Source: Steinernema hermaphroditum (lineage: Eukaryota > Nematoda > Chromadorea > Rhabditida > Steinernematidae). From it: DNA of 64,000 nucleotides. Under the pieces are notes generated by a model. The model saw only the letters and a program-made list of their open reading frames with translations. It was not told the DNA's origin and did no database searches. This document shows, in pieces, positions 1-11,590 of this stretch (position 1 is the first letter of the stretch; the number at the start of each line of letters is the position of its first letter). The stretch covers positions 248,001 to 312,000 of the forward strand of contig CM059621.1 of assembly GCA_030435675.1 (NCBI GenBank), read 5' to 3'. Made by a program: the position numbers and the translations under genes.

Positions 1-146
1 ATGCATCATTACACATCTCAGATCACTATTATAATCTTATTTTCTCGGAGCAACTAGTTCTATGCCCAAGTTTATACACTCAGCCATGCCTCCCGTTTGG
101 CTCTGAACTCAACTTGGTCGTTGCACCTTCGACCACGTACACTTAC

Positions 147-567
147 CTGGTTAGGGAATGCTCCTTCAACGCCCTCTTCGCCAGCTTCTTCCGGAAATTC
201 CATATCTTCGCAATGCAGCTTGGCAAAGACGTGTAGTAAAAGGAGAAGTAGACATCATGATTTAATCCATAGACGGCGAAAGCCACACGCATGCCATGGA
301 GGTCCCCAAACGTCCAATGAGATATCAACTCCTGCACGAAGCTCAGCTGCTTCTCGATATTTTCGACTGTTTTCATCGAACTCGAAGCGTCCAAAACGAA
401 AACAACATCTTTGCTGCACGGAAAAACCGGACTGTTTGCGATCCTCGAGAAATCACATGCTAAACCCTTAGGGTTCAAAGTGATTAAGGCCCCGGGCACT
501 CACTGTCGGAGCCGACGCCGGCGGCGATAAGCGAGAGAACAAGTAGGTAAGTGCAAAAATAGGTCAT
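147..567 (-). CDS. Secreted von Willebrand factor A domain protein, 5' part only
   Basis: Two exons are visible on the minus strand: 567-504 (start codon and a hydrophobic signal peptide, about 21 residues) and 459-147, separated by a 44-nt intron (donor GTGAGT, acceptor TTTAG, phase 1). Exon 2 begins with a Cys-containing linker and then the first strand of a VWA fold, hydrophobic DVVFVL followed by DASSSM, the DxSxS metal-ion-dependent adhesion (MIDAS) motif. The amphipathic helix and core strand that follow (GMRVAFAVYG) also fit VWA. The exon ends at a good donor (AG|GTAAGT). No further exon could be placed before the window edge, so the C-terminus is missing. In nematodes, secreted VWA domains occur alone or joined to C-type lectin or other extracellular modules; which applies here cannot be seen. 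VWA call is strong; ligand unknown. Confidence 0.78.
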
Positions 568-1961
568 CGTGGGTAGAGTAGGCTGCAGTCGTTGAGACGA
601 CAATTACCAGAGGGTGGACCTGAAGTGCCGAAGGTAGGAGAGAACGGCGGCGCTGATAACGAAGGTGACTGCCTTTTTTGTAATCTCCTGCACGTTAACA
701 CCATGACGTGTGTATTTTAATTTGATCGGATGAAAGGGGAAACGCCTTTAAGTAGCGGAACCCGTTTGCGGAATGTTATCTTAAAGGATTTGGATGTTTT
801 TATAGCGGAAGTATGTAAGGAATGGACACAACAGAGCAGCTTTTAAAGGGCGTCGAAAGCGTCAGTCTTGAATGGAAGCATCTGCTATCTCAATAGACTA
901 TCAAACCAAACGTTCTATTCAAAACAGGTGATAAAAATTCAGAATATGGGCCGAGGGTTTCCGAAATGGGAACCAGGCGCATCCCTACTATGAATAAAGT
1001 TAATAGAAAATGTCTCAAAAAGCACTTTTGATAGAAGCCTGGAAAGCCATTTGGAAGTGTCGGAATCCAAGACCACTCCGCTCGGCCCCTGCTTGCATAA
1101 CACTATGCGCTTTGATATCGGCTCTGGGTATGTTTCGACGAACTACCTTTCGAATTTCGAAGTATTTTTTGCCGCTACATCACGGAGCTTTTGGATGCAA
1201 ATTTTTGGCAATAAGTGTTGTGGAGTAGTTGTCCCAAGTACCTTCGAGGGAATGGCAACCGAAGGTAAGATCAACAAATAATCCAATAAAAAATTGATGA
1301 TGTGATGATAGGGCATCCGGTTTCGAACCAAGTGCATCCCTCATAGAGCCCGTTCCTACAATAACTGAAAGTGATAATATAAGGTGTCTTTCCACCAGAC
1401 TTATGCCCTATAAAAAACTTATAAAAAGGTTTGCCTCCGGGCGGATCCGAACCCTGGCCCTTTTGTTTGATTCCGATTCGTTCCGGTTATGAAACGGGAG
1501 TACCCCTAACCGCTCTCGGAAATGCCTGACATGGAATGATATCATAAACCAAAATTGTTGAAATCTTCGATTATGTCCACGCAACCATGATGAAGGTCGG
1601 AGTAGGTAGGAGTTTGCTCTTCGAACCGTTTTTTGCACATTAACACCCGGACGCCGATAATGTTATTAATCGGATCAGAACGGTGAACGTCTTTCAGGAG
1701 CGCCGCCGCCGTAGAGTGGAGGGGCGTCAACGTATTAGCGAGCACATTTGTGGCACAATAATTTGAGTTAGTAAGATTAACGTACTGAAGATGGCCCGCC
1801 TGATAGCGTGCTTATTATTCCAAAATATTTACGGAAATTTCTTACTTCAAGGTTTACTGTAATGATTAGATTGTTTTCATATGTTAAAATGTCTAGGATT
1901 ACTGTGTGTAGGTGTTCAAAACTGATCAACCGACACCAATGCACCTCTAAACATCGGATAC
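568..1961. other. Intergenic, with hAT-like MITE fragments
   Basis: No gene supported. At 1429-1509 there is a fragment related to the hAT-type MITE at 35.2 kb (T-arm-like GGATCCGAACCC followed by GATTCCGATTCGTTCCGG). At 979-988 there is an end resembling that element's terminus (CGCATCCCTA). Short open frames here have no recognisable protein features. Confidence 0.4.
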
Positions 1962-2943
1962 CAATAAGTAGCTTTCGCGGCGCTTATCTGATTAACTAAA
2001 TTATCAAATTCGGTTTCCTAGTTTGCAAAAAGTGGATTCAAAGAAGTCGCGTTCTCATTCGCGTTCCATTGGGATCAAAGGCCGCAAGATCCGTACAATT
2101 GTAATTCAGAAGTGGCATATAAAGCAGCACTGTCGGCACAAAAGACCTTTCAACAGCGGATTCATAGAATCCTTTCTGAATATCTATCAAAGCTATTTTT
2201 TCTACAACTACCAAAGACATTTCTCGAATTAAATGGCACTAAAACAACAATAGTGTAGCGTCGTCGTTTTCTAGCACGAGACTAAAAATCCAATCAACGC
2301 CAGTTGCTTTTTACGCGGCTCATTTAGGCCAAAAGCTCCAACACCATTCGCAAACCTACTTGGAGCCACTCCTCTTCTCGGGCAATTTCAAACGTATTGT
2401 ACGTTGATTCTCACGTGGGGCAGATTCTGAAGAGCGAACAGAAGTGATAGGCGCAGTCTGCTACAATCGCTTATATCGTTGAAACAAACGGTAATTTTAG
2501 CTCAGTTCCGAGAATGATTTCTGTCTTTCGGCAATACAAAGAATACAATTGTCAATATGGAAGAGCAAAGAATGAATTATTTATGTATTAGAATTGTGAG
2601 AAAGAGCAAACCATTTATGTATACGATTGTTCTAAAATTGACGACTTTAAGCTGTTCACCACCCCCCCCCCCCCCCGAGACAATTGTGCCCGAATTCGGA
2701 ATTGCGAGCCGAGACGGCTCAGGTTGACTCGCTAGCTTCTCTGGCATATTTCTCTCTGAGCATTGACCAATTTCTCACTTCGTGTAATCAGGATGTGGAG
2801 CTCTGAATAACCGCTGTAGTGATTTTGTGACCGGGGACCCGCTAAGAACGCAAGTTATTCATTTAGTCACATTTTTACAGATAACGAACCGGAGTTTGAT
2901 AATTTCATTAATCGCATCAGCATCGCGGAAAGCTACTTATTGC
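1962..2943. repeat. About 1-kb element with inverted arms
   Basis: The stretch 1962-2016 reappears as its reverse complement at 2884-2943 (shared CAATAAGTAGCTTTC core and AAATTATCAAA). The roughly 870 bp between the arms has no convincing gene and carries a run of 15 C at 2662-2676. This is the structure of a non-autonomous DNA transposon. I could not define a target-site duplication, so the ends are approximate. Confidence 0.45.
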
Positions 2944-3208
2944 TGATCACCGTTCAGAGTAACGGCCGCATAGACTAATCGTATTTAATCGCAATGTGCC
3001 TTAAAGCATTTCAAAGATGAAGCGATGAACTCGATCTTTCGGTGATAGCAGTAGAGAAGTTTAGCATCGAATTTTCTTTGATAGGTACCTGGTTGTCAAG
3101 GGAGCAGTTCAATATCTTTGTTTATTTCCTTCTGTCACAGGGATATAAGCGTACGAAACAGCAAGTGCGCATCACTGATTTCCTTCTGGATCGGGCACAA
3201 TAACCCCA

Positions 3209-4195
3209 TTAGCTTGTGGCAATATCGGGGCGATGAATTGCTGAATATTGCGGAGGTGCAGCAAGAGAGTGGATGGAATGAACTATAGCGACAGCCTCTT
3301 TCTTCCACAGCATCTTCCTAACAGCTTCTCGATATGGAGTGACAAAGAGAAGTGTTGCAACAAACGTAAATATGAGATCTGCGAAAGGTGCGTGGCCAGT
3401 AAACGACACCCAAAAGTAGAGCGAGTCGGCCTTGATGTAGATCATAAAACATAATATACAAATGGGAATGACATCGAAGACTAGGGGAAGAGTAATGAGA
3501 ACGACTAAATTAGTGGTCAGTAGCTGTTGAAGTCGATAGGTTCGTTTTGTCATGAGCGTCTTTTGAGAAGATAGGCGTTTGATTGTGATCACCGCAAGCG
3601 TCACAATTACAACACTTTGAGAAATGAAGAGAAGTGCCACTAGGGCAGAAAATATCTTCACGGCATGGTAATCGTTGACACTGGCGCAAAGCAAAATCGT
3701 TCCATTGTCTTCGATAATTTCTCCAAACACAAGAAACGCATAGGTCAATGCGGAAGCGAACATGGAAGCCGCGATATGTAGGGCCACACAAATCAGCGTT
3801 CCTTTGTAGGAGTCCATAAAGCTGTCCTGGTTTATGCCCTTCATTTGGTCGTATCGATAGAAGAAACAAATAAATACAGCCACAACCACATTTTCTAGAC
3901 TTATCACCGTGAGAAACATGACAGCAACATTAAGTCCCGCCCCAAAATGCGAAACTAATCCGATGAATCTGGCACATGACCTGTTCAGAAGCGTTGTGTG
4001 GACAGGCTGGAACAGAACGGTGTAAACGCCCACAACAGAGCAATACCAAAAAGCCAGATTGAGGATCGTGTTCCGATAGACATGTAATGCGGGTGGTGAC
4101 TTGTAGATGACTATGTAGAAGAAGGGAACGGCGAAGCAAGTCGCTAGTCCACTTAGGAGGTAAGAGAGGAGTTTGTTGAAGTCATCAGGTGACAT
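3209..4195 (-). CDS. Serpentine chemoreceptor (Str superfamily, srh/sri-like), intronless
   Basis: A 328-residue uninterrupted frame with seven hydrophobic segments, roughly residues 7-30, 42-64, 85-112, 130-155, 182-208, 228-256 and 264-288. Family marks are the KSPPALHVYRNTILNL block joining TM1 to TM2 and the TPYR motif just after TM7 (about residue 287), as in nematode srh/sri/str receptors. Such proteins are normally odorant or pheromone receptors on sensory cilia. The start is set by alignment with the paralogue at 19259-20185, which also begins MSPD. The tail after TPYR is longer than in that paralogue (about 40 against 20 residues). No intron is present, which is unusual for this superfamily. 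Subfamily assignment needs a profile search. Confidence 0.88.
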   Translation of the reverse strand: MSPDDFNKLLSYLLSGLATCFAVPFFYIVIYKSPPALHVYRNTILNLAFWYCSVVGVYTVLFQPVHTTLLNRSCARFIGLVSHFGAGLNVAVMFLTVISLENVVVAVFICFFYRYDQMKGINQDSFMDSYKGTLICVALHIAASMFASALTYAFLVFGEIIEDNGTILLCASVNDYHAVKIFSALVALLFISQSVVIVTLAVITIKRLSSQKTLMTKRTYRLQQLLTTNLVVLITLPLVFDVIPICILCFMIYIKADSLYFWVSFTGHAPFADLIFTFVATLLFVTPYREAVRKMLWKKEAVAIVHSIHSLAAPPQYSAIHRPDIATS

Positions 4196-4520
4196 CGGCG
4201 AAGTTTACTTATGCAAAGAGCACGAGAACTCTGAGTCTTTCGATACAAATTTTGAACAGTTAGTATCGAACTAAAAAAGAGGTCATGAGATGTTTGATGC
4301 AACGTGAAGTTTTTGCGAAGGTGTATAAGGACAGATACATTATGGCACACACTTTAGGAAACTTATACACGTGCCTACACCGTTCTTACATTTATAAGAT
4401 GACGCGCATGATATGCACCTTCGGAATTCGCGGAGGAGGATACGATATTCAACGTTAATTTTACAACCTGTTAAATAAGAAAATCAGTGCGAAATGCGTA
4501 TGACAGAAAAAAATAATAGT

Positions 4521-4622
4521 CCTCCTCTGGGCGTCGAACCCACGACCTCCCGCTTACTGAGAAAATCTCCTGTTGTGTTATACTAGATCATTAGGCCATA
4601 GGTTCGAATCCGTCCAGAGGCC
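4521..4622 (-). other. tRNA-like foldback sequence
   Basis: The minus strand carries an A-box-like TGGCCTAATGATCTAG and a B-box-like GGGTTCGACGCC, and its ends pair as CCTCTGG with CCAGAGG. The plus strand also carries a B-box-like GGTTCGAATCC. The two ends are therefore inverted copies of a T-arm-like sequence rather than the two sides of an ordinary acceptor stem. The cloverleaf is poor: about 13 extra bases separate the would-be acceptor from the D-arm. A tRNA pseudogene or a small tRNA-derived foldback element is more likely than a working tRNA. Confidence 0.4.
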
Positions 4623-5476
4623 AAATTTTTTTAACTCTTTGAAGAAATCCTTTTCTGTGCCACAAACGCGTTCACTTGAGTAAAATCGGACACATTCGAG
4701 CAATTTTTCCTCAGAATGAAGTAACTACTTATATGAATCAAAAGAGTTTGGCTGATATACAAAGGTAATAAGACACAAAAACTTGAACACGTCGAACGTA
4801 AAAAATATCGATGACATCTTGTGACAATCGAGCTCATGACAATCGATACTTAAACCTAAGCTGTTATCTAAACAAAGGCGAACACCTTCTTTCACACTTG
4901 CTGAATTTTCAGTTTTTTGTTTATTTTTTATGACTCAGAGCGTGTGACATTAGTGATCAATTCTTCAGGCGTCAGTTTCCAAAAATAATCAATAGCCGGC
5001 CCAATCAATCAAGTTTTTACCCTGGAAATGCATGCATTCGTCGCTTTCCCAGGAGAGTGTGGGGCACAGGGAAGTTCACGTGTACAAGCTCTTGACTGTT
5101 ATGGGTGACTTTAAAGATTGCTTTTGCGCAGTGTAACGTAAGGAATTTCAGGTTTATGTTGGTATCTCCAGCTTGCAATGATGTTGTACGGTATCGAGGG
5201 CAACGTTTTTCCACTTTTATGACTGACTCGATATCTTGTTCGTATAAGTGATGTACGTTGTGTCATGGAAACAAAATTTGTGTTGGAAGTTGTTCTACAC
5301 AGATGTGGATCTTATGCTGCTTATGTCTGACAGTCAGACCGATCCTCATCAGACTCTGACTCGACCTAAAAGTGTCGAAACTTCCACATTTCCGTGATTA
5401 CTTCCATTTCCTTTTTCTGCTGTGTCGTTTCTAGTTGTATTCCAGTCGTGAATACAAACAAGCAATCCGAATACAA
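4623..5476. other. Intergenic, nothing recognised
   Basis: About 850 bp of AT-rich sequence between two receptor genes. Only short open frames without family features were found, and no repeat shared with the rest of the window was noticed. Confidence 0.4.
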
Positions 5477-6370
5477 CTAGCGAATCTGCGGCAGGCTTGA
5501 CAATACTGTCGATCGAATTCTCAACAACAAATTCACTGTATAGACTCGATATGGAGTGAAGATGACAATCGAGCACATTGTGGAAACGGCTGAGTATGAA
5601 ATAATGGTGAGGAAAGAGACATCAAATACAACTTTCTTAGCGGACACCATTTCCTCTGGAAGAGCTGTGCATAGCAATGCCACCGTACATGGAACAACGA
5701 CACAGGCTCCCACAAGAGCGATGAAGAAGGCGTAATTTCTAACCACGGATCGGACAAGACGGATTGTGTTGAGTGAAGGCTTCGAGAGGTGTGTACTCGT
5801 CAGTTGTCTTATCTTGAAGATAGCCACAGACCCCAGAGCCAAGTAGAATGCAAACATAACGATTCCAAAGAAGAGATGGATGTAGAGGCGCAGATTCAAT
5901 GTCATGTCAAGACATCTACCGAAGTTCCTTGAAAACAACATTGTTGGTAGTGAAATACCTACGGGAACCATAATCAATAGTATTATTAGCAGGGTCCCTT
6001 TCGTGGTGTCGATTGGATGCAGCCAGTGAGGATTGCAAAGTTGTACAGACGCATACAGAACTAAGATCAAATTGAGTTGAAGTTGAGCGGATCCCATGAT
6101 TACATCGATCACAAAGATTATTATTCCCATAACTGTCGACACATTTTCGGACTTGTAGCAGATCATGTTGTCTTCTATGTAAAACGTCGGCGAAAGTATG
6201 GCCATATTGATGCAGAAAATGATAGAACAGATGGAGATTGAGGCAAGGAATCGTCGATATACGGCCATGGGCGGAGGCGATTTGAATATGACAACATACA
6301 GATAGTAGGGCTCTATGAGCACGTCGATGACACTTACGGTCGTGACCAGAACGGCGATAACACCTTCCAT
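5477..6370 (-). CDS. Serpentine chemoreceptor (Str superfamily, srh/sri-like), intronless
   Basis: A 297-residue single-exon frame with seven hydrophobic stretches. The TM1-TM2 junction reads FKSPPPMAVYR and TM7 ends in SIVIFTPYRVY, the same landmarks as the other receptors here. The frame stays open to an upstream ATG at 6442. The internal Met at 6370 is preferred because it leaves 30 residues before KSPP, matching the 33 in the neighbour at 3209-4195; the longer form would add a polar, receptor-unlike leader. Sequence similarity to its neighbour is low outside the landmarks, so this is a separate lineage rather than a tandem copy. The C-terminal tail after TPYR is short (about 25 residues). 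Ligand unknown. Confidence 0.85.
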   Translation of the reverse strand: MEGVIAVLVTTVSVIDVLIEPYYLYVVIFKSPPPMAVYRRFLASISICSIIFCINMAILSPTFYIEDNMICYKSENVSTVMGIIIFVIDVIMGSAQLQLNLILVLYASVQLCNPHWLHPIDTTKGTLLIILLIMVPVGISLPTMLFSRNFGRCLDMTLNLRLYIHLFFGIVMFAFYLALGSVAIFKIRQLTSTHLSKPSLNTIRLVRSVVRNYAFFIALVGACVVVPCTVALLCTALPEEMVSAKKVVFDVSFLTIISYSAVSTMCSIVIFTPYRVYTVNLLLRIRSTVLSSLPQIR

Positions 6371-6831
6371 TCCTAGGCTCTTCAGCAATCTCACGGGAAC
6401 ACCAGTGCGCAATTCCGATGGCTTTGTTATGACAAGGTACAAAAGACTATTGTTTCGGTTGTGTATTAGAAAGAAGTAATTACAAACTATTGTGTTAGCG
6501 GTGACTCAAATCTAGTGTAAGGAAGCATTCTGCTAGAGAGAATACGGAAGCTCTTGTAGCTTCGTAACTAACCAGGTCACCAATCACGATCTTCGCTGTC
6601 TTTGCGAACTTTTCTTCAGTTCATATGCATGGCACGTGCACCACCTAGTACTTTGAACCATGTCAAAGTTCACTGATCCCTATGGTAACTGCCGAATTGT
6701 GTAGCCAATTTTTTTTCGCTACACATGGCCTTCTAACTCTACAATTCAAATATTTACAGTCCTAACATTCTGACAGAATTAAAAAACAGGCAGATCCCTG
6801 GGTAGAAAACGAACATGTTATTGCTGATCAG

Positions 6832-7225
6832 TGAGTGTCCAAAAACAGGGCCTCGCTCACTCCATTCATCATAACTTTGGGAAGACCGATCGCTTTCGAT
6901 CGGCGCCGCGCCGCCGGAGGCGCGAAAGAAGTCTTTAACGTGGTGATTGATGGATCGTCTGATCGGAGACGATCCGTTTTCGGCCGTCGCGCGCTCTCTG
7001 TGCGCAATTTTTGAAGATTCTGTTCCGGGTCACCGGGCATCATTGAAAGTTAGCTCTGCCTACCTTCCGTTTTTTGTTCACATCTTTGAAGAGAGGGCGA
7101 CCTGTTCTTGTCCGTCACTACCGTACTTGCATAAGAAGCTGTAAAGAAAAGATGGGAAAAGTGATAGTGCACTTTGAAGATCGGATCGATTAGTTTTTGA
7201 ATCGTCGTTCGGAACGGGAACACTA
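6832..7225. repeat. Inverted repeat pair 1, left copy
   Basis: About 390 bp that recur as the reverse complement at about 37970-38360 with only scattered differences (about 95% by eye). Shared landmarks include a CGATCGCTTTCGATCG palindrome and the block around CGGCCGTCGCGCGCTC. Open frames exist on both strands in both copies but show no protein family. It is the outermost pair of the nested series described in the findings. Confidence 0.75.
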
Positions 7226-8369
7226 CGCAGAAATGAACGCTAATATCGAGGACATGACGAACGTCGAAATCTTGTGCTTTTTTGTGCAAAAAGTTTTAAA
7301 CATTGATTGTCTCTATCGTTCATTGTCTTCTGCAGAGCATCCAATAAGGAGGTCATGCTGTGAAGTTCTACAGGGGGTCATTGTGTAAAATCACGATCTT
7401 CATAAGAAGCAGAAATGACCTTCGAAGATAGAAAACGTGTTACGCGACCGGTGTTGGCCTTTTCCGAAATAATCATTTTAAAAATCGCAGAAAAATGAAG
7501 ATCGAAGTCGAAGAGCAGGGTCATTAATCATTGCCAAAAAGCGGTGCAGAAAAGACTGCAGAAACCCGATGCATTTTCGAAAATCTGTGCACACTTGGGT
7601 GACCACTTTGGGTAGACTAGATATGAAGAGAACAAGCGACGAATTATGCGTTGACCGGTTCAAAATGCGAGCGGAAATGTTGACAGAAAGTGTGCAGAAA
7701 ACCCCTCGACCTGTCCACGAAATCTTTTTCGCCTTCCGACGTGTCTTTCCGAAAAGTCAGAAAGTGAAACGTGTCCACAGCGCTGCTTCGCAAAGGCTAT
7801 CTGTCAGATAGTTCCTGCTGAAGGTAGTTCCTGCTAAGCAGAGTAAAGATGCCACGGTCACTTGTATGAATTTGCGAAATCGATATGGATATTGTTGGGG
7901 ACTAAAACGAACCTCAAAAACTCCGTCATCGGCGTCTTTACCGGCATCCCGATTCAGCCCTCCGCACATGTCCGCACAAAGCGACAGCTCTGATACCGAG
8001 CCCTGCGGCTATGCCAGAAAAGTGCCGGCGACTACAGTGCCATACTGTGCTTGTTTAGGAGATAAATGTATTCTGCATTGAGGGACCTTTAGGGTAGAAC
8101 TAGCCGCTCAGACTGTCTACGACAGCCTTCACGTTTAGATTGCTTCATGTTTAATGCTTCTGCGTTTTCGCTATGCTCAATCCTCGACGCTTTCATGCTT
8201 TTCCAGTCTCTCATCTGCCAGTCAGCCTCTTGTCTGATTTGACCACAATGCCCGAAACTGACCCAGTCTATGTTTGCATCTCTTCCCGGCTTTAGCTTTA
8301 GGACATTTACGATAGATAACTTTTATGAACAGAGCGGGCTACTTTTCGCCCCCCCCCACTTGTACGCCC
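7226..8369. other. Intergenic, nothing recognised apart from a repeat trace
   Basis: No supported gene. The stretch near 7980-8050 resembles a segment near 53760-53830 (shared CTCTGATACCG and CGGCGACT), part of the composite repeat found at 17.4 kb and 52.4 kb. Confidence 0.3.
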
Positions 8370-8450
8370 TTGTATCGTCGCGCAAATCCGCTCGCGTCTG
8401 AAAAGTTACACAATCGGTTCCGCGCGGGGATCTTTTGTGATTATCTCCGT
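8370..8450. repeat. Inverted repeat pair 2, left copy
   Basis: GCGCAAATCCGC followed by AAGTTACACAATCGGTT and TCTTTTGTGAT recurs as the reverse complement at about 34770-34860. Identity is moderate with small indels, so this pair is older than pairs 1 and 3. Confidence 0.6.
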
Positions 8451-9289
8451 TTTCTTCTTGATCAATCTCGCACCGCCTTCGGCTGTCTCCGCCTGACACA
8501 GTCACAGACACAATACTATTGTCTATCGATATTTCGGAGGCGGAGCGACGACGCTTTCGGAGCTGCAAAGCTGCACATTGTGCAATTGGATTTCAATCTT
8601 CAAAAAATTCGTTCGACTCGCTGTAACCGACTCTTAAAGATCGGCGCCATTCACAAAGTGAACAGTGATGTTTGTTGGCGGTTCAGTGAACTACTACGTG
8701 TCTGGAACCGGCGGTTTACACTAATAGGCACAACCTTCACTGGCGCACACATATTTCAGCACGAAAGTTTGTGCTTACTAAGGGACATAAGTAGATTTGG
8801 AAGAGAAGAACCATTGGTCATGTGTGTAACTGGACAGTGTTCATGTAACCACTGTATGACGGTAGATGGTCGAAATGTCCAATGGACAAAACGGTCAACG
8901 CTCTAAATGATCAAAATTCTTGAAAACTCTTTTAAGTTTCTCCTAAGGAAACTCTATAAAACATACCGTTCCTCACGGAAACAATGCATCGTGTAATCCA
9001 GGCATTTTTGTGGTCATTATGACGTGGAATCGGCACTCTTGACTCAATGGTCTTCACCATGCAATAAATCTCACAATGCACAAGGGAAACCTGTAGATCA
9101 CCGTTGTCTCTGCTTCTGTTCTTTATTCGGCGCAGCCTAACCACTACGGGCCAATTTATCAACGAGTCAGGCTACCTTTTCTTTTCATGATGTAAGGGTG
9201 TCAAAAAAGCGCGCTAAAATCGCTTTGTGCGCACACCGCCTGGATCTCTTCCCCGTCTTCTTGACCGTCGCGCGGCGGCGTTCTGCCGC

Positions 9290-9745
9290 ACCGCGAGCAC
9301 ATGACTCCGACGGCCTTGAGTTCGCGGCGAACCCTCGCGGAGGGTACGGTAGCGCAGAATCAAGAAGATCGCCGAATCGACGTTCGGAAATCAAAAATGA
9401 TCACCGCGACGGCGAAAGAAGAAAGGAACACGTGCGACTTCGGAGTTTGATCGACTTTCCGCTCTTATCGGGAACTTTGAGTTCTCGGCGACCTTCCTGG
9501 TATGCAATAAGGTTCAGGTTATTTTGAGGGTGATGGATAGTCTACACAAAGCATGTAAGCTATAGACGTTCCCCGTTTATGAATGACATCACGTTGTCTA
9601 TTTGCTGTTCTCTTTTTGTGTCTCCCTTTGAGGCACGTTCGGCAAACACTTTGTTGAAATCTAAGCACACACGAACACAAAATAGAACGATAAACCATAA
9701 GTGATCACGATCGACGGTTCCCGGGAAGTGATCTGGTTGAAAAAC
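9290..9745. repeat. Inverted repeat pair 3, left copy
   Basis: About 450 bp nearly identical, in reverse complement, to about 33420-33880. Blocks shared exactly include CGCGAGCACATGACTCCGAC and CAACTTTGTGTAGACTATCC read from the opposite strand. No conserved protein frame was recognised. Confidence 0.72.
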
Positions 9746-10011
9746 TATTTCAGTTGCGAAAGATGGAACGGTTCACATTTGCGACTCTTTGCTGTATCAA
9801 AGCTGATACATTCAAACGTATATGTGAGTGTGATAGTCAATGTGTACCAAACTCATTTATCATACATGTCGAACAAATAAACATGCACAAATAGCCATGA
9901 GCTGATAGCTTACAATCTCAAAAAACGTTAAACTAGATGTGGTGAGTAGGCCCTGTAGGATATTATGATTGGCCATTGGATCTTTTTCACTTGTGTAACA
10001 AAAATTGTGAT

Positions 10012-10671
10012 GGGTGCGTAACGATTTGACGCGAACGATTTGCCGCAGTAACGATTTGACGCGAACGATTTGACGCGAACGATTCGCCGCGAACGATTTG
10101 ACGCGGGGACAAATCTACTTGCCGCGCCAGGCAATTCGTTCCGGGACCATTCTGTCGCCTTAGTTTCACCAATTTTCGACCTCTTTTTCGCTTTTTTCTT
10201 CGATTATCAAGCTGTTTGCTCCGTGTACGGCAGTACTAAGATATCAGCGAAGCTGTTAAGACAACAGGCTCGCCCTTCGGGCTCGCTTTAAATCAATAGG
10301 CATAGTCCTAAGCCGGAGCCTAAGCCAAGCCGGGGTTTGCCTAAGCCAAGCCAAAAATGAATACAGGGCTCGCTTCGCTTGCTCGCAGCCTAAGTTTGTA
10401 GGCTGTTATCTTGTTAGTTATACTGGAAATCCGACAGAAACAGCTCGATAATCGAAGAAAAAAGCGAAAAAGAGGTCGAAAATTGGTGAAACTAAGGCGA
10501 CAGAATGGTCCCGGAACGAATTGCCTGGCGCGGCAAGTAGATTTGTCCCCGCGTCAAATCGTTCGCGGCAAATCGTTCGCGGCAAATCGTTCGCGGCGAA
10601 TCGTTCGCGTCAAATCGTTCGCGTCAAATCGTTACTGCGGCAAATCGTTCGCGTCAAATCGTTCTGCTCCC
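10012..10671. mobile_element. Foldback-type transposon copy 1 with 9-bp target duplication
   Basis: A 660-bp element flanked by the direct repeat AATTGTGAT (10003-10011 and 10672-10680). Each end is a tandem array of a roughly 14-17 bp unit, CGAACGATTTGCCG or CGAACGATTTGACG, pointing outward. Inside each array lies an inverted arm of about 130 bp (10105-10215 and 10445-10555), and the centre is a unique core of about 230 bp. The core holds CCTAAGCC motifs and a GGCTCGC/GCGAGCC-rich stretch. There is no coding capacity, so it must be mobilised in trans. Inverted ends made of tandem short repeats plus 9-bp target duplications are the hallmark of Drosophila-type foldback elements; Mutator-like elements also give 9 bp. 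Confidence 0.85.
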
Positions 10672-11479
10672 AATTGTGATAATGTGTAAAGTAAAACATC
10701 ATTTTTGTTTTTCATAGTGTCGCGAATAACATCAATTACGCAAAGAACGTAATATTTTGATGGATCGTCTTAAAAATAGGCGACCAATTATTTTTTTTAT
10801 CAAAGGTAGCCAGATCCGGAATGTTATCCTTAAATGTTATCCTTTTCCGTCAAGTTGATCTTTGGGGTGAGAGTTTGCGAGTTTTTAACGTTCCCCTTTT
10901 ATAACTTACGTATATTCTGAGATCAAAGGCATTATGCAAATCAACACATCCATAACGGCACAATGCGAGCATGCCATATAGCTACGGTATGCACCAGTAA
11001 GTAACTCTGGCACAATTATAACCTTCTTGCTCATGCTTGAAAGGGCGCAAAAACTTACACACGTTTGTGTACTCACCAATGCCTATTTTTGGAACTCATT
11101 CCAATCGGCATCTTTCATTTATGTCGGTGGCGACCAGTCGTGCACTCGCTCTCTCTGAGGTCCGCCGAAGGTCCGAGAACGCCAGTCACAATACGAGAAA
11201 TAAACTCGTTAACTCCAATCGGCGTGTGGCACCTTAGGCAAACTCCTTATTAAGGTGCCCCGCTTGATCGTTTCCTTGGGAGTGACATAGTACACTCTGA
11301 TAAGAAAACGCTACAGTGCTATCAAAAATGCTATGCGTCAATGGTGTCAAGCTTGAATTTTTAAGAATAATTGTATGGTATATCACCAACATCAAAGTTC
11401 AATAGATACGTTAAACTCTCCTCACCAAGGTTTTGCTTCGTAACTGTCTCTGCAAAAACACAACCATCGCCACAATCAC
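10672..11479. other. Intergenic, nothing recognised
   Basis: About 800 bp with no supported gene or repeat. The ACGAGAAATAAACTCGT motif near 11195 resembles text found near 18170 and 48880 in the composite repeat family. Confidence 0.3.
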
Positions 11480-11590
11480 ATATTTCAGCTGCTGCAATCG
11501 TTATGCAATCGGTCAAAATAAAACCAGTTTTCTACCAAAACCACATCGGCGACTATTTTTAAAGAAGGGTTTCCTCGTTGATTTGTTGCG
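11480..11590. repeat. Inverted repeat pair 4, left copy
   Basis: The block with CTGCAATCGTTATGCAATCG and TTTAAAGAAGGGTTT recurs as the reverse complement at about 32100-32220. Identity is moderate and both copies end near a TTTGTTGCG(T/A) motif. Confidence 0.6.

Noticed and set aside
8325..8906. 193-codon plus-strand frame
   Set aside because: No hydrophobic or domain pattern, mixed codon use, and it overlaps inverted repeat pair 2. Probably accidental.
10018..10100. CRISPR-like or satellite array made of CGAACGATTT units
   Set aside because: There are no unique spacers, the organism is a eukaryote, and the arrays sit exactly at the ends of a transposon with target duplications.
10411..10689. 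Repetitive Arg/Ser-rich frames over the CGAACGATTTGCC arrays (also 26033-26443 and 26682-27002)
   Set aside because: Translations of the tandem repeat arrays of the foldback element, not genes.
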